A stretch of DNA of 64,000 nucleotides from CAWCUK01 sp963798775 (GTDB taxonomy: Bacteria > Bacteroidota > Ignavibacteria > Ignavibacteriales > Ignavibacteriaceae). Shown piece by piece: positions 18,492 through 27,308 of this stretch. Position numbers and translations under genes: made by a program. The first letter of the stretch is position 1. Each line of letters begins with the position of its first letter. The stretch lies in the NCBI GenBank assembly GCA_963798775.1, contig CAWCUK010000003.1:682001-746000 (forward strand), read 5' to 3'. The notes beneath the pieces are model-generated. The model was not told where the DNA came from. It made no database searches and worked only from the letters and a program-made list of their open reading frames with translations.

Positions 18492-18516
18492 AAAAGCCGG
18501 CAAAATACCGGCTTTT
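18492..18516 (-). terminator. Rho-independent terminator of secDF
   Basis: AAAAGCCGG and CCGGCTTTT form a 9-bp stem with a 7-base loop. Read on the minus strand the stem is followed by a T-rich tract (TTTTTTTGTTTT). It lies 18 bp after the secF stop. Confidence 0.82.
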
Positions 18517-18533
18517 CTTTTAATTGTATTTAA

Positions 18534-19673
18534 CTAAAACTGAATCTTCTTTTTGGTTCTTTTAGCATATTCAAGTACTAAAGCGCTAGCTATAAAAATT
18601 GAGGAATAAGTACCTATAATTATACCGAAGAATAAGGTAAAAGCAAAAGCTCTAAGAACTTCACCGCCAAAAAGCAGGAGTACAAAAACTGTTAATAATG
18701 TTGTACCGCCGGTTAAAATTGTTCGGCTCATTGTTCTGTTCACCGACATATTAATTACTTCCATCAATGGCATGGTTTTATGAATTTTCATATTTTCTCT
18801 AACTCTATCGAAGACTATTACAGTATCGTTAATTGAGTAACCAATAAGAGTTAAAAAAGCGGCAACAACTGTTAAATCAATTTCAAGATTTAATCCGGGG
18901 ATAACTCCGTAGAGAATGGAATATAAACCCAGAGTAATTAAAACATCATGAAACAAAGCCAGTACAGCACCGAAAGCAAAGATAAACTTGAATCTGAAAG
19001 CAAGATAAACAAGTATTACAACCAGAGAAAGAAATATTGCTATAATTGCGTCTTGTTTTAATTCGTTTCCTACTTTAGGCCCAACATGATCTTCTTTTAT
19101 TACACTGAACGAATTATTTTTAAATTTACTTTTAAGATTCTCTTTAATCCATTCGGCAATGCCGACACTAACTACCATTTGTTTATTATCCGGTTCTTCG
19201 GAAACTTTGCCAACTTGGTACCCGCCGGAAAATAGTCTAGAAACGAGTATATTAGTTGTATCCGGATTCGGCAGTGCATAAGTGACTGAAGTAGCGTTTG
19301 AATCCACAATTTTCTTTTGAAGGCCGGGGTATATTTTATCGATAGCGTTATTTAAATTAGCTAACACTTTCGGATATATTTCTTTGGGAATAGTTTGTAA
19401 TTCTGTTCTAACCAGAACTTCGTTTGCTTGGCCGTAGGTTTTAACTTCTATATCGCCTAACCCTATATTTTCAAGGGAATTTCTTACTTGGCCTATTTCA
19501 ACCGGTTTATCGAATTGAAGGACTATTTCAGAACCGCCCTTAAAATCTATACCGAATTGAAATCCTCTAAAAATTACATTAATTAAACCGATTAAAAATA
19601 ATGCGGTAGAAATAATATAAAAGATTTTCCTTTTACCTAGCCAATCTATATGAAGATTTTCAAATAATCGCAT
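18534..19673 (-). CDS. secF: Protein translocase subunit SecF
   Basis: A 379-residue inner-membrane protein of the SecDF complex, which uses the proton gradient to help pull proteins out of SecYEG on the outer side. It shows the early signature FGIDFKGGSEIVLQF after the first membrane helix, a periplasmic domain (about 45-190) and five C-terminal membrane helices with the conserved GYSINDTVIVFDRVREN motif. The length is somewhat above the roughly 300 of Proteobacterial SecF because of a larger periplasmic domain, as in Bacteroidota. It lies 30 bp downstream of secD and ends before a clear terminator. Confidence 0.96.
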   Translation of the reverse strand: MRLFENLHIDWLGKRKIFYIISTALFLIGLINVIFRGFQFGIDFKGGSEIVLQFDKPVEIGQVRNSLENIGLGDIEVKTYGQANEVLVRTELQTIPKEIYPKVLANLNNAIDKIYPGLQKKIVDSNATSVTYALPNPDTTNILVSRLFSGGYQVGKVSEEPDNKQMVVSVGIAEWIKENLKSKFKNNSFSVIKEDHVGPKVGNELKQDAIIAIFLSLVVILVYLAFRFKFIFAFGAVLALFHDVLITLGLYSILYGVIPGLNLEIDLTVVAAFLTLIGYSINDTVIVFDRVRENMKIHKTMPLMEVINMSVNRTMSRTILTGGTTLLTVFVLLLFGGEVLRAFAFTLFFGIIIGTYSSIFIASALVLEYAKRTKKKIQF

Positions 19674-19703
19674 TTATAAATTTGCTCCTTAAAGCGTGAA
19701 TAA

Positions 19704-21656
19704 TTAACCAATATTTATTTTACTGCCTTTTGTAACCATATAATCAAATATTAAACGTGCAATAACTAAAGCTGAGAATAAACTTGCAATAATACCGATC
19801 ATTAAGGTTAAGGCAAATCCTTGAACCGGGCCTGTACCGAATTGGTACAGAATAATACCGGTAAAGAATGTTGTAATATTCGAATCAATAATAGCCGAAT
19901 TTGCTTTGGCAAAACCACTATCAACAGAAGCTTTCATTGTTTTCCCGGTTGCTAATTCTTCTCTAATTCTTTCATAAATAAGTACATTGGCATCTACCGC
20001 CATACCAATAGTAAGAATAATACCGGCGATACCGGGGAGAGTTAAAGTCGCATTAAATCCGGCCAGAATTCCAAGTATAAATAATACTGTAAAAACTAGC
20101 GAAGCGGAGGCAACGGTTCCGGCTTTTCTATAGTAGATAATCATAAAAATTCCCACTATAATGTAACCGATAAGTGCCGAATTAAATCCGCTGTTAATTG
20201 AATCTTGTCCCAAAGAAGGACCAACAGTCCTTTCTTCTATAACATCTACCGGAGCGGGAAGAGCACCGGCTTTAAGAACAATTTCCAGAAGTTTAGCTTC
20301 TTCCATATTTCCTATATTAGAAATAGAAGATCGGCCGCCGGAAATTTTTCCTTGAATTACCGGAGCGGAATAAACGGCTCCGTCAAGAACAATAGCGCAT
20401 CTTTTATGAATATTAGCACCTGTTATTCTAGCCCAGTCAGTTGCTCCTTCGGTATTCATCGTCATACTTACTTCAGGGGACGATGTATTAGGATCGATAT
20501 TTGCTTGAGCATCAGTAATTACGCCTCCGGTTAATTCCGGAGCTTTATTAACCATATAAAGTACATAAAGATCTTTCCCGTCATTATTCTTGCCTATAGG
20601 TTTGGCCGAAAATAAAAACTCTACATTATCGGGAATTACATCTTGAACATCTTGCGAATTCAACAGCATTTTTAATTTATCTACTTGATCGGCTTCAACA
20701 TATGCATCGGCTGAATTACTCTGAGGGTTAATTCTTGCCAGGTAAAAGAATGGATGTTCCTTTGCGAATTCTTGATCACTCAACTGTTTTTCCGCATTTG
20801 CGGTATCTGCGGCAACATTTGTATCTGCGGATGATTTACCATTCTCAGCATTAGCAGTATTATCGCCGGTTTCAGATTTCGCTGTATCAGCAGTTGATTT
20901 TCCCGCTAATACATCATCAACCTTCTGCATTATAGAAATAGTAAATTGAGGATCTTTCACCAGTTTGAATTCAAGAAGCGCAGTTCCCTGCAGAAGCTGT
21001 TTTGCTTCTTCTTCTCTTGCAACGCCCGGAAGTTCCACGATTATTCTTCTGCTTCCTTGTCTAACTATAGAAGGCTCAGAAACTCCATATTGATCAACTC
21101 TGTTTCTAATAATTTCCATCGCCCTGGTTACGGCATCTTCGGAAGATTTTTTCAGGTCGCTGATAATTTTGCTGTCATCTTCTCTAATATTACCAAAATA
21201 ACGGCTTAATCTTATTCCTTTCTGCTGAAGCATTCTGCCCACAATATCAACAACCGATTCGTCGGATAAAGCAGCCTCTTTTTCTGCTGAGGTCATAATA
21301 TCTTTAAAAGCTTTATCGGGATTTTTAGCGATTTTTTCTAATAGTTTCCCGGTATTAACCTCAAGTACAACTCGCATACCGCCTTGCAAATCCAACCCTA
21401 ATTTTACCCGTTTTGCCCGGGTTTTCATTATATCCGGATCGCTGGCCTTAATACTATCCTCAACTAAAGATAATCTTTTCTGAACTTGATCATTAGTTAG
21501 TTGGGGATTATCTGCCTTGATAACTTGTTCTTTCTGATTAAGAACCTTATCAATTTTTTGGGTGTTTTGATAGTCTTTGTAAGTGGGCCAAAGAAGATAA
21601 ACACTTAATCCAATGAAAAACAGAATAATGATAATTCGAAATCTGAATTCTTTCAT
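19704..21656 (-). CDS. secD: Protein translocase subunit SecD
   Basis: A 650-residue partner of SecF. It has an N-terminal membrane helix (about 5-25), the signature LGLDLQGGMRVVLEV (about 87-101), a large periplasmic region (P1) and six C-terminal membrane helices with GIAGIILTIGMAVDANVLIYER. An unusual linker at about residues 245-289 is built almost entirely from Ala, Asp, Thr, Ser, Asn, Lys and Glu with TA/AD/DT repeats and no hydrophobic core, so it is probably an unstructured loop in the periplasm. It lies directly upstream of secF, and the pair forms an operon on the minus strand. Confidence 0.96.
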   Translation of the reverse strand: MKEFRFRIIIILFFIGLSVYLLWPTYKDYQNTQKIDKVLNQKEQVIKADNPQLTNDQVQKRLSLVEDSIKASDPDIMKTRAKRVKLGLDLQGGMRVVLEVNTGKLLEKIAKNPDKAFKDIMTSAEKEAALSDESVVDIVGRMLQQKGIRLSRYFGNIREDDSKIISDLKKSSEDAVTRAMEIIRNRVDQYGVSEPSIVRQGSRRIIVELPGVAREEEAKQLLQGTALLEFKLVKDPQFTISIMQKVDDVLAGKSTADTAKSETGDNTANAENGKSSADTNVAADTANAEKQLSDQEFAKEHPFFYLARINPQSNSADAYVEADQVDKLKMLLNSQDVQDVIPDNVEFLFSAKPIGKNNDGKDLYVLYMVNKAPELTGGVITDAQANIDPNTSSPEVSMTMNTEGATDWARITGANIHKRCAIVLDGAVYSAPVIQGKISGGRSSISNIGNMEEAKLLEIVLKAGALPAPVDVIEERTVGPSLGQDSINSGFNSALIGYIIVGIFMIIYYRKAGTVASASLVFTVLFILGILAGFNATLTLPGIAGIILTIGMAVDANVLIYERIREELATGKTMKASVDSGFAKANSAIIDSNITTFFTGIILYQFGTGPVQGFALTLMIGIIASLFSALVIARLIFDYMVTKGSKINIG

Positions 21657-21798
21657 ATTTTATATTTATTCTTAAATGTGTTGTGAAATAAATTAAATGC
21701 CAAAATTACCTGTTAAGGTTTAGAAAGTCAATAAAAATAGGAGTTATTAGTCTATATTTAATTATGCCTAAAAATATTGAAGAAACCGATAAGCCCTC

Positions 21799-22626
21799 TT
21801 AATTATGAATATTTTTAACAATTCTTTTTACCAGTCTCTCAAACTTATCTTGAACTAAATTAGCTGTCTCGGTAACCTCTGAATGTGAAAGCTTTTGTTG
21901 GGAAATTCCCGCCGCGTAATTTGTTATACATGAAATACTTGCCGCTTCCATTCCTAAATATGCCGCAAAAACCGCCTCATGAACTGTTGACATGCCAACC
22001 GCATCGGCCCCGAATTTTTCCATCATTTTAATTTCTGCGGGAGTTTCATAGCTCGGGCCCGTGGTAAACCAATATATTCCTTCTTTAAGATTTATTTTTT
22101 CTTGCAAGGCTGAATCTTTGATCAGCTGATTAAAAGATTTTGAAGGAAAATCTAAAAAAAGTTCCTTTTTATCAACAGATGCCAACCCTATTAAATCGGT
22201 TAAATCCTTTTTTAACTGTAATCCATTAAAAGAAGCGGACAGCATTAAATCACCCGGAACAAAATTATAATTTATTCCGCCGGCAGCGTTTGTTAAAAGA
22301 ATTTTTTTGCAGCCTAATTTAGAAGAAATAAGTGACGGTAAAATACAATCAGAAATAGAATATCCTTCATAATAATGAATTCTGCCCTGGAAAAGAAGAA
22401 GTTTTTTCCCTTCGTATAAACCGAAATGAATTTTACCTTCATGTCCATGAATAGTAGAAGGCGGATAAACGGGAAGTTCTGTGGTAGAAATAGTTTTTTC
22501 TATAGAAATATTATTAGCGAATCCGCCAAGCCCGCTTCCTAATATAAGTGATACTTCAGGTTGAAAAGGAGCCGCCTCACTAATATTCTGAAGAAGATCT
22601 TTATATTTAAAATTAAAGTTAATCAT
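21799..22626 (-). CDS. punA: Purine nucleoside phosphorylase (inosine-guanosine type)
   Basis: A trimeric-type purine nucleoside phosphorylase of about 275 residues that splits inosine or guanosine with phosphate. It has the phosphate loop LGSGLGGFAN, the family signature (TIHGHEGKIHFG and QGRIHYYEGYS), the base-binding AAGGIN and TGPSYETPAEI segments and the late EAVFAAYLGMEA region. I chose the ATG at 22624-22626; a TTG at 22641 directly after the nupC stop is the alternative. It is the last gene of a salvage run after cdd, tdk and nupC, so imported nucleosides would be used at once. Confidence 0.93.
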   Translation of the reverse strand: MINFNFKYKDLLQNISEAAPFQPEVSLILGSGLGGFANNISIEKTISTTELPVYPPSTIHGHEGKIHFGLYEGKKLLLFQGRIHYYEGYSISDCILPSLISSKLGCKKILLTNAAGGINYNFVPGDLMLSASFNGLQLKKDLTDLIGLASVDKKELFLDFPSKSFNQLIKDSALQEKINLKEGIYWFTTGPSYETPAEIKMMEKFGADAVGMSTVHEAVFAAYLGMEAASISCITNYAAGISQQKLSHSEVTETANLVQDKFERLVKRIVKNIHN

Positions 22627-22641
22627 AAAAAAATATCTCAA

Positions 22642-23995
22642 TTAGAATAATAAACCTGCTAATGTTGCAGTCATTAACGTAGCTAAAGATCCGCCGATAA
22701 CGGCCTTAATTCCCAAACGAGAAATATCAGCCTTTCTCTCCGGAGCCAAAGGCCCAATTCCGCCGATCTGAATAGCTATTGAACTGAAATTAGCAAATCC
22801 GCATAAAGCGTATGTTGCCATTAAAATAGCTTTTTGACTAACAAGCTGCTGGGCTTCTATCATCTTACCTAATTCAAGGTAAGCCACGAATTCATTTAAA
22901 ACAATTTTAGTTCCGATTAAGCTTCCGAAATGGAGAGCATCATGCCAAGGAACTCCTATTGCATAAGCCAAATATTGAAGAATCCACCCAATTATTAACT
23001 GAAAATTTAACGGTTGTCCGTAAGCAGCAATTAACGATGAATTCCAGCCGGTAAAATCTCCGATCCATTGAAATAAACTATTTATAAGAGCAATAAGAGC
23101 GATAAAAGCGATTAACATGGCTCCAACATTAAGCGCAAGCATTAAACCGTCTCCGGCTCCGTTTGCCGCAGCCTCAACCACATTTGAAGCATTCTTCTCA
23201 ATTTTAACTTTTACAGTTCCTTTTGTTTCAGGTTCGCTTACTTCGGGGAAAAGAATTTTAGAAATTACTAAGGCCGCCGGAGCAGCCATAACACTTGCGC
23301 CTAAAAGCTGAGTCGCAAAAATTTGTTGTGCCTCCTGTAGAGGAACACCTAAAGATTGAGCGTAAGAATTTCCCAATATTTGAATATAAGCCGCCATTAC
23401 ACCGCCGGCAATTGTAGCCATTCCGCCAACCATTATAGTAAGAATTTCACTATTGGTCATACCTTTTATAAAAGGTTTAATCATTAAGGGAGCTTCCGTT
23501 TGACCGACAAATATATTTGCTGTACACGAAAGAGATTCCGCTCCGCTTGTTCCCATTACTTTTGCCATTATCCAAGCCATTCCTTGTACAATTCTTTGCA
23601 TTACGCCTAGATAATACAAGATAGACATTAAACTGGCAAAGAAAATTATTGTAGGTAAAACTTGAAACGCGAATACCATTCCTAAACTGCCGTCATTTCC
23701 CGGACTTATTGCCAAGAGGACCGAATACAAACTTGGCACCTTCGGTTGTAAAATTTAAGAGAAGAACAAAACCGTAACTAACCCAATTAAAAAATACTTT
23801 CGGCCAGCCGAAGGGAGAAAAGAGACTGCTTAAATAATCTCCTTTAATAATTAGAATGGCAAAAATTAATTGCAAACTTAAGCCGCCTGCAACAAGCCGC
23901 CAATTAATCTTTTTTTTATTATTAGACATTAGGAAGGAAATTCCGATGAGAACGAATACACCGATAATCCCCCTAAAAATATTAATGAAATCCAT
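22642..23995 (-). CDS. nupC: NupC-type concentrative nucleoside transporter, one frameshift
   Basis: An inner-membrane Na+ or H+ nucleoside symporter of the CNT family, about 450 residues when repaired. The N-terminal part is four hydrophobic segments. The core contains FVGQTEAPLMIKPFI, the conserved ligand loop of CNT proteins, then GGMATIAGGVMAAY and CGFANFSSIAIQIGG. The frame breaks at a TTT run (23696-23698 on the plus strand). Dropping one base joins GNKS to GNDGSLGMVFAF. It starts 11 bp after tdk and its stop precedes punA, giving uptake plus salvage in one unit. The break is probably a consensus error because both halves are well conserved. Confidence 0.9.
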
Positions 23996-24006
23996 AATAC
24001 CCTTTG

Positions 24007-24585
24007 TTAACTTTCTTCAGGAATATAGTGACATTTTCTGCAGCGGGCTTCATAAATATCGGATGCGCCTACTACAACTCTTTCCGCCGACCCGGTTTTT
24101 CTTTGTGTTTTATCCGCGGGATTTCCGCAATTCATACAAATGGCTAATGTTTTGGTTATATATTCTGCAATCGCAAGTAATTGCGGCATCGGTTCAAAAG
24201 GAACACCTTTATAATCTTGGTCAAGGCCGGCTATAATTACTCGTTTTCCCTCGTTTGCGAGCCGGTTGCAAATATCCACAATATCATTGGAAAAAAATTG
24301 TGCTTCGTCTATTCCTATAACTTGAGCATCATATGAATGTTCTAAAACTTCATTTATGTCACTTATCATTATAGAAGGAAGAGACTGTTCGCTATGAGAC
24401 ACGATTTCATTTTCAGAATATCGAATATCAATTTTAGGTTTAAATATTTTAACGGATTGTTTAGCAATTTTTGCTCTTCTTAACCGGCGAATTAATTCTT
24501 CGGTTTTTCCGCTGAACATACAGCCGGCAATTACTTCTATCCATCCTATATCATTAGGCATTGAGTGAGGGGCAAGTTCCATCAT
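24007..24585 (-). CDS. tdk: Thymidine kinase
   Basis: A 192-residue type II thymidine kinase, phosphorylating thymidine with ATP. It shows the P-loop GCMFSGKTEELIRRL, the IGIDEAQFF motif that carries the Walker B aspartate, AGLDQDYKGVPFEP for the lasso region, and four zinc cysteines in two pairs (CMNCG and CRKCH). The length is normal. It lies between cdd and nupC in the nucleoside salvage run. An internal ATG eight codons in (SMPNDIG) could also serve as start. Confidence 0.95.
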   Translation of the reverse strand: MMELAPHSMPNDIGWIEVIAGCMFSGKTEELIRRLRRAKIAKQSVKIFKPKIDIRYSENEIVSHSEQSLPSIMISDINEVLEHSYDAQVIGIDEAQFFSNDIVDICNRLANEGKRVIIAGLDQDYKGVPFEPMPQLLAIAEYITKTLAICMNCGNPADKTQRKTGSAERVVVGASDIYEARCRKCHYIPEES

Positions 24586-24643
24586 AAGGCAATTGAATCG
24601 GGTATTTAAATTGTGTGAGAAATAAAATTTTTAATTATTAGAT

Positions 24644-25051
24644 TCATCTTTCTTTCAGTTTTTCATCCCCGAAAGCGAGCGGTAGAAGTTCTGAAAGTTT
24701 TACTGTTTTTAATTCTTTTTTTTGATTAACCATTATAACATCAATATTACCGCAAAGGTCAAGCATTACTTGTCGGCATGATCCGCAGGGAGGACAAAAA
24801 TCCTGAGCATCGCTTGCAATCGCAATGGCTTTAAATTTTCGTTCACCTTCCGAAATAGCTTTAAATACAGCGGTTCTCTCTGCGCAGATTGTTAAACTAT
24901 AAGAACTGCTTTCTATATTTCCGCCCAAATAAACTTTTCCCTCATCAGTTAGTAAAGCGGCTCCTACATGGAAATTGGAATAGGGAGGCAACGCTATCGA
25001 TTTTGCTTCAATGGCTTTTTCCGCAAGTTTTATATTGTTCATGTCACTCAA
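24644..25051 (-). CDS. cdd: Cytidine deaminase
   Basis: A 135-residue homotetrameric-type cytidine deaminase that converts cytidine and deoxycytidine to uridine forms. The zinc site is complete: CAE in ICAERTAVF, with the catalytic glutamate, and the CPPCGSCRQ pair of cysteines. The NIESSSY substrate segment is present. It is the first gene of the salvage run cdd-tdk-nupC-punA, 58 bp before tdk. Confidence 0.95.
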   Translation of the reverse strand: MSDMNNIKLAEKAIEAKSIALPPYSNFHVGAALLTDEGKVYLGGNIESSSYSLTICAERTAVFKAISEGERKFKAIAIASDAQDFCPPCGSCRQVMLDLCGNIDVIMVNQKKELKTVKLSELLPLAFGDEKLKER

Positions 25052-25140
25052 AATTTTTCAGATTTTAAAAATAGATTATTTGTTTTATAAATCAAACGTA
25101 ATAATAATTTTATTCATTATTTATTTGCTTTTTTATTTTC

Positions 25141-25968
25141 CTAAGATTTTTTTGTTAGAATGAAATAAAATGTGGGGGTTAGAAAATTATTTACAAATCC
25201 GGACTTATCATTAGCTATTTTCTTTAAGAGGAAGGGAAGTTTAAGAAATTTTACAATTGAAATTATTTTCAAATGAAAACCGCTCCACACAAGGCCTTTA
25301 TTCCCGCCAAGCAATTCATCAACCGCAAACTTTGTATTTATTCTGAAGTTAAAATTTTCAGAAATATTTTTTTCGAATTCTTTTAGCGAAAGAAGCTCCG
25401 CCGTATCTTTTCTCCCGGCATCTTTTTTCCTAAATATTCTTAAAAAGTATTTTATTTGTCCTCTTTTCAAAAGTGAAATTAATGGCAATCCCCAATGCGG
25501 ATCGGATAAAAGATTAACAAAAGAAAATCGGTTCGGCGTGCTTAAGTATATTTTCCCGTTATCTTTTAAAATTTTATGAAGATGATTTAAAAGCTGAAAT
25601 CCATCCGGGACATGTTCGATTACATCTTGCAAAATTATAACATCAAAAGAATTATTTTTAAAAGGAAGAAGTAATGCGTTACTGTTTATTAAATTTTTAT
25701 TCTCTTTAAGTTCCGACTGCCTTTTAAGCCTAAGAAAACTTAAGTCTAAACTTACCACAAAATTATTTTCGGAAAATACGGCGGCAGTTCCGCCTTCGCC
25801 CGAACCAAGATCGAGTACGGATAATCTTTCGCATTGTTTATATTGCGCAATAACAGACTTTACAAATTTGCCTCTTTCAATAGATAATTCACGCGATCTT
25901 TTCCAGCGATTATAATTTGGATGTGTCGGATCCAGCCAAGCGGCCGAAAAATTTTCTCTTACTTCCAT
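25141..25968 (-). CDS. Class I SAM-dependent methyltransferase
   Basis: A 275-residue methyltransferase. Motif I is LDLGSGEGGTA (about residues 52-62), followed by SLDLSFLRL as the acidic motif II and by VIILQDVIEHVPDG and GKIYLSTPNRFS, the UbiE/Methyltransf_11-type core. The start overlaps the end of the glycosyltransferase gene by 10 bp, so both are made together. The pairing suggests modification of a surface sugar, lipid or polyketide-like substrate; the substrate cannot be read from the sequence. Confidence 0.85.
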   Translation of the reverse strand: MEVRENFSAAWLDPTHPNYNRWKRSRELSIERGKFVKSVIAQYKQCERLSVLDLGSGEGGTAAVFSENNFVVSLDLSFLRLKRQSELKENKNLINSNALLLPFKNNSFDVIILQDVIEHVPDGFQLLNHLHKILKDNGKIYLSTPNRFSFVNLLSDPHWGLPLISLLKRGQIKYFLRIFRKKDAGRKDTAELLSLKEFEKNISENFNFRINTKFAVDELLGGNKGLVWSGFHLKIISIVKFLKLPFLLKKIANDKSGFVNNFLTPTFYFILTKKS

Positions 25969-27044
25969 TCGATGGTTTTATATTTTGCGTTAAAGAAATT
26001 TATCACCAGGAAAATTTCATAAAGTATTTGGAGATAAAAAATTTGAGAAATATTAAATTTATACCCGAATTTATTTTGAAATATTAGTACTATTAAAAAA
26101 TCACCGAAAAATTTTGCAAAAGCGGCTGTTAAAAAAAAAGGATTAAATAAACTTAAAATTAAACAAAGAATTCCAACTAAATTAAGCAAGTGCCAGAATC
26201 CTAAAAATAACTTATGAACAAATAAATAATGAAATGATGTAGTTGTATGCCTTGCCTTTTGTTTAAGATAGCTTGCTAAAGTAGTTTCTGTTTTTGAATA
26301 AACAAACGCGTCTTTTTTAATTATAGTCCCGATTTTAAGATTATGTTTTACCGCTTCTCGCAAAAGCAAATCATCATCTCCGCTAAGAGTATCAATTGTA
26401 TTTTTATAACCTTTAATTTTTTCAAAAGATTTTTTCTTAAATCCAAAACTTCTGGCGGAAGCGGAAAAAGGAAGTTTCAGATTAGCAAACCCAAAGGTTA
26501 ATATTGAAGAACGTAAATTTTCAAAACCAGAAATTTGTGAAATCAAATTCTTTTGAAGAAGAAATGGCGCGACACCAAAAATAAAATCGTAGTTCTTATT
26601 AAATAAGCCGGAGAATTCTGAAATCCAATTTTTCTCAGGCAGGCAATCAGCATCAGTAATTAATATAAATGGATTAGCGGCTTTTTTAATTCCGAAATCA
26701 ATCGCGCCGCGTTTTGCCGGGAACTCTTTTTCTTCAGCTTTAAATATTCTAAAGTTAGTTAGATTAACAATTTTTTCTTCTGCAAATTCAAAAGTTCCAT
26801 CATTCGAATTATCATCAACAATAATTACTTCATATAGATCTTTAGGGTAATTTTGGCAAGCCAGCGCGTCTACTAATAGCCGAATATTTTCAGATTCATT
26901 TTTCGCGGCAACTATTACAGAAATTTTTTGCGAACCGGAAGTAGTTCTATAGTTTTTTTTAATTAAGAATGCTAACAGTAAAACTAAATTACTTATTACA
27001 ATCAGAATAACTAAAGCCGCACTAATATAAATAGGAATCATCAA
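25959..27044 (-). CDS. Membrane-anchored family 2 glycosyltransferase
   Basis: A 361-residue GT-A glycosyltransferase. It has an N-terminal membrane helix (about 5-28), then ISVIVAAKNESENI, the nucleotide-binding VDDNSNDGT motif, the metal-binding ITDADC (DxD-like) segment and DDDLLLREA for the acceptor side, followed by two or three membrane helices at the C-terminus. It resembles membrane polysaccharide or glycolipid synthases that work on the cytoplasmic face. It overlaps the downstream methyltransferase gene, forming a two-gene unit for an unknown envelope glycan. Confidence 0.85.
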   Translation of the reverse strand: MMIPIYISAALVILIVISNLVLLLAFLIKKNYRTTSGSQKISVIVAAKNESENIRLLVDALACQNYPKDLYEVIIVDDNSNDGTFEFAEEKIVNLTNFRIFKAEEKEFPAKRGAIDFGIKKAANPFILITDADCLPEKNWISEFSGLFNKNYDFIFGVAPFLLQKNLISQISGFENLRSSILTFGFANLKLPFSASARSFGFKKKSFEKIKGYKNTIDTLSGDDDLLLREAVKHNLKIGTIIKKDAFVYSKTETTLASYLKQKARHTTTSFHYLFVHKLFLGFWHLLNLVGILCLILSLFNPFFLTAAFAKFFGDFLIVLIFQNKFGYKFNISQIFYLQILYEIFLVINFFNAKYKTIEWK

Positions 27045-27308
27045 GTTTCTTTTTCGGCGCTTAATAGCGGAATTAAATTTTATTAAAATAAATAAAATAT
27101 GTTAGCTTCAAAATATAAATCACTTAGAATAATTAAAACGCATGTAAAAAAAATATTTCTTTGAGAAATCTGAAGAAGCCGCAAAATTGTTTTACAATAA
27201 AATTAGGTTTTGGGGATTAAGCGGAAATTTGATGTGTAAAATTTAAATCTTCACAAACTCGAAAGATGATACTCCTGAAAAAACTTAAAGCTAAATTTTA
27301 GAAAAGAT

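Noticed and set aside
27045..27308. Short open stretch (KKYFFEKSEEAAKLFYNK) on the plus strand between the glycosyltransferase and helicase genes
   Set aside because: It has no start codon, is only about 30 codons long and is not recognisable; kept out as probable chance or remnant.
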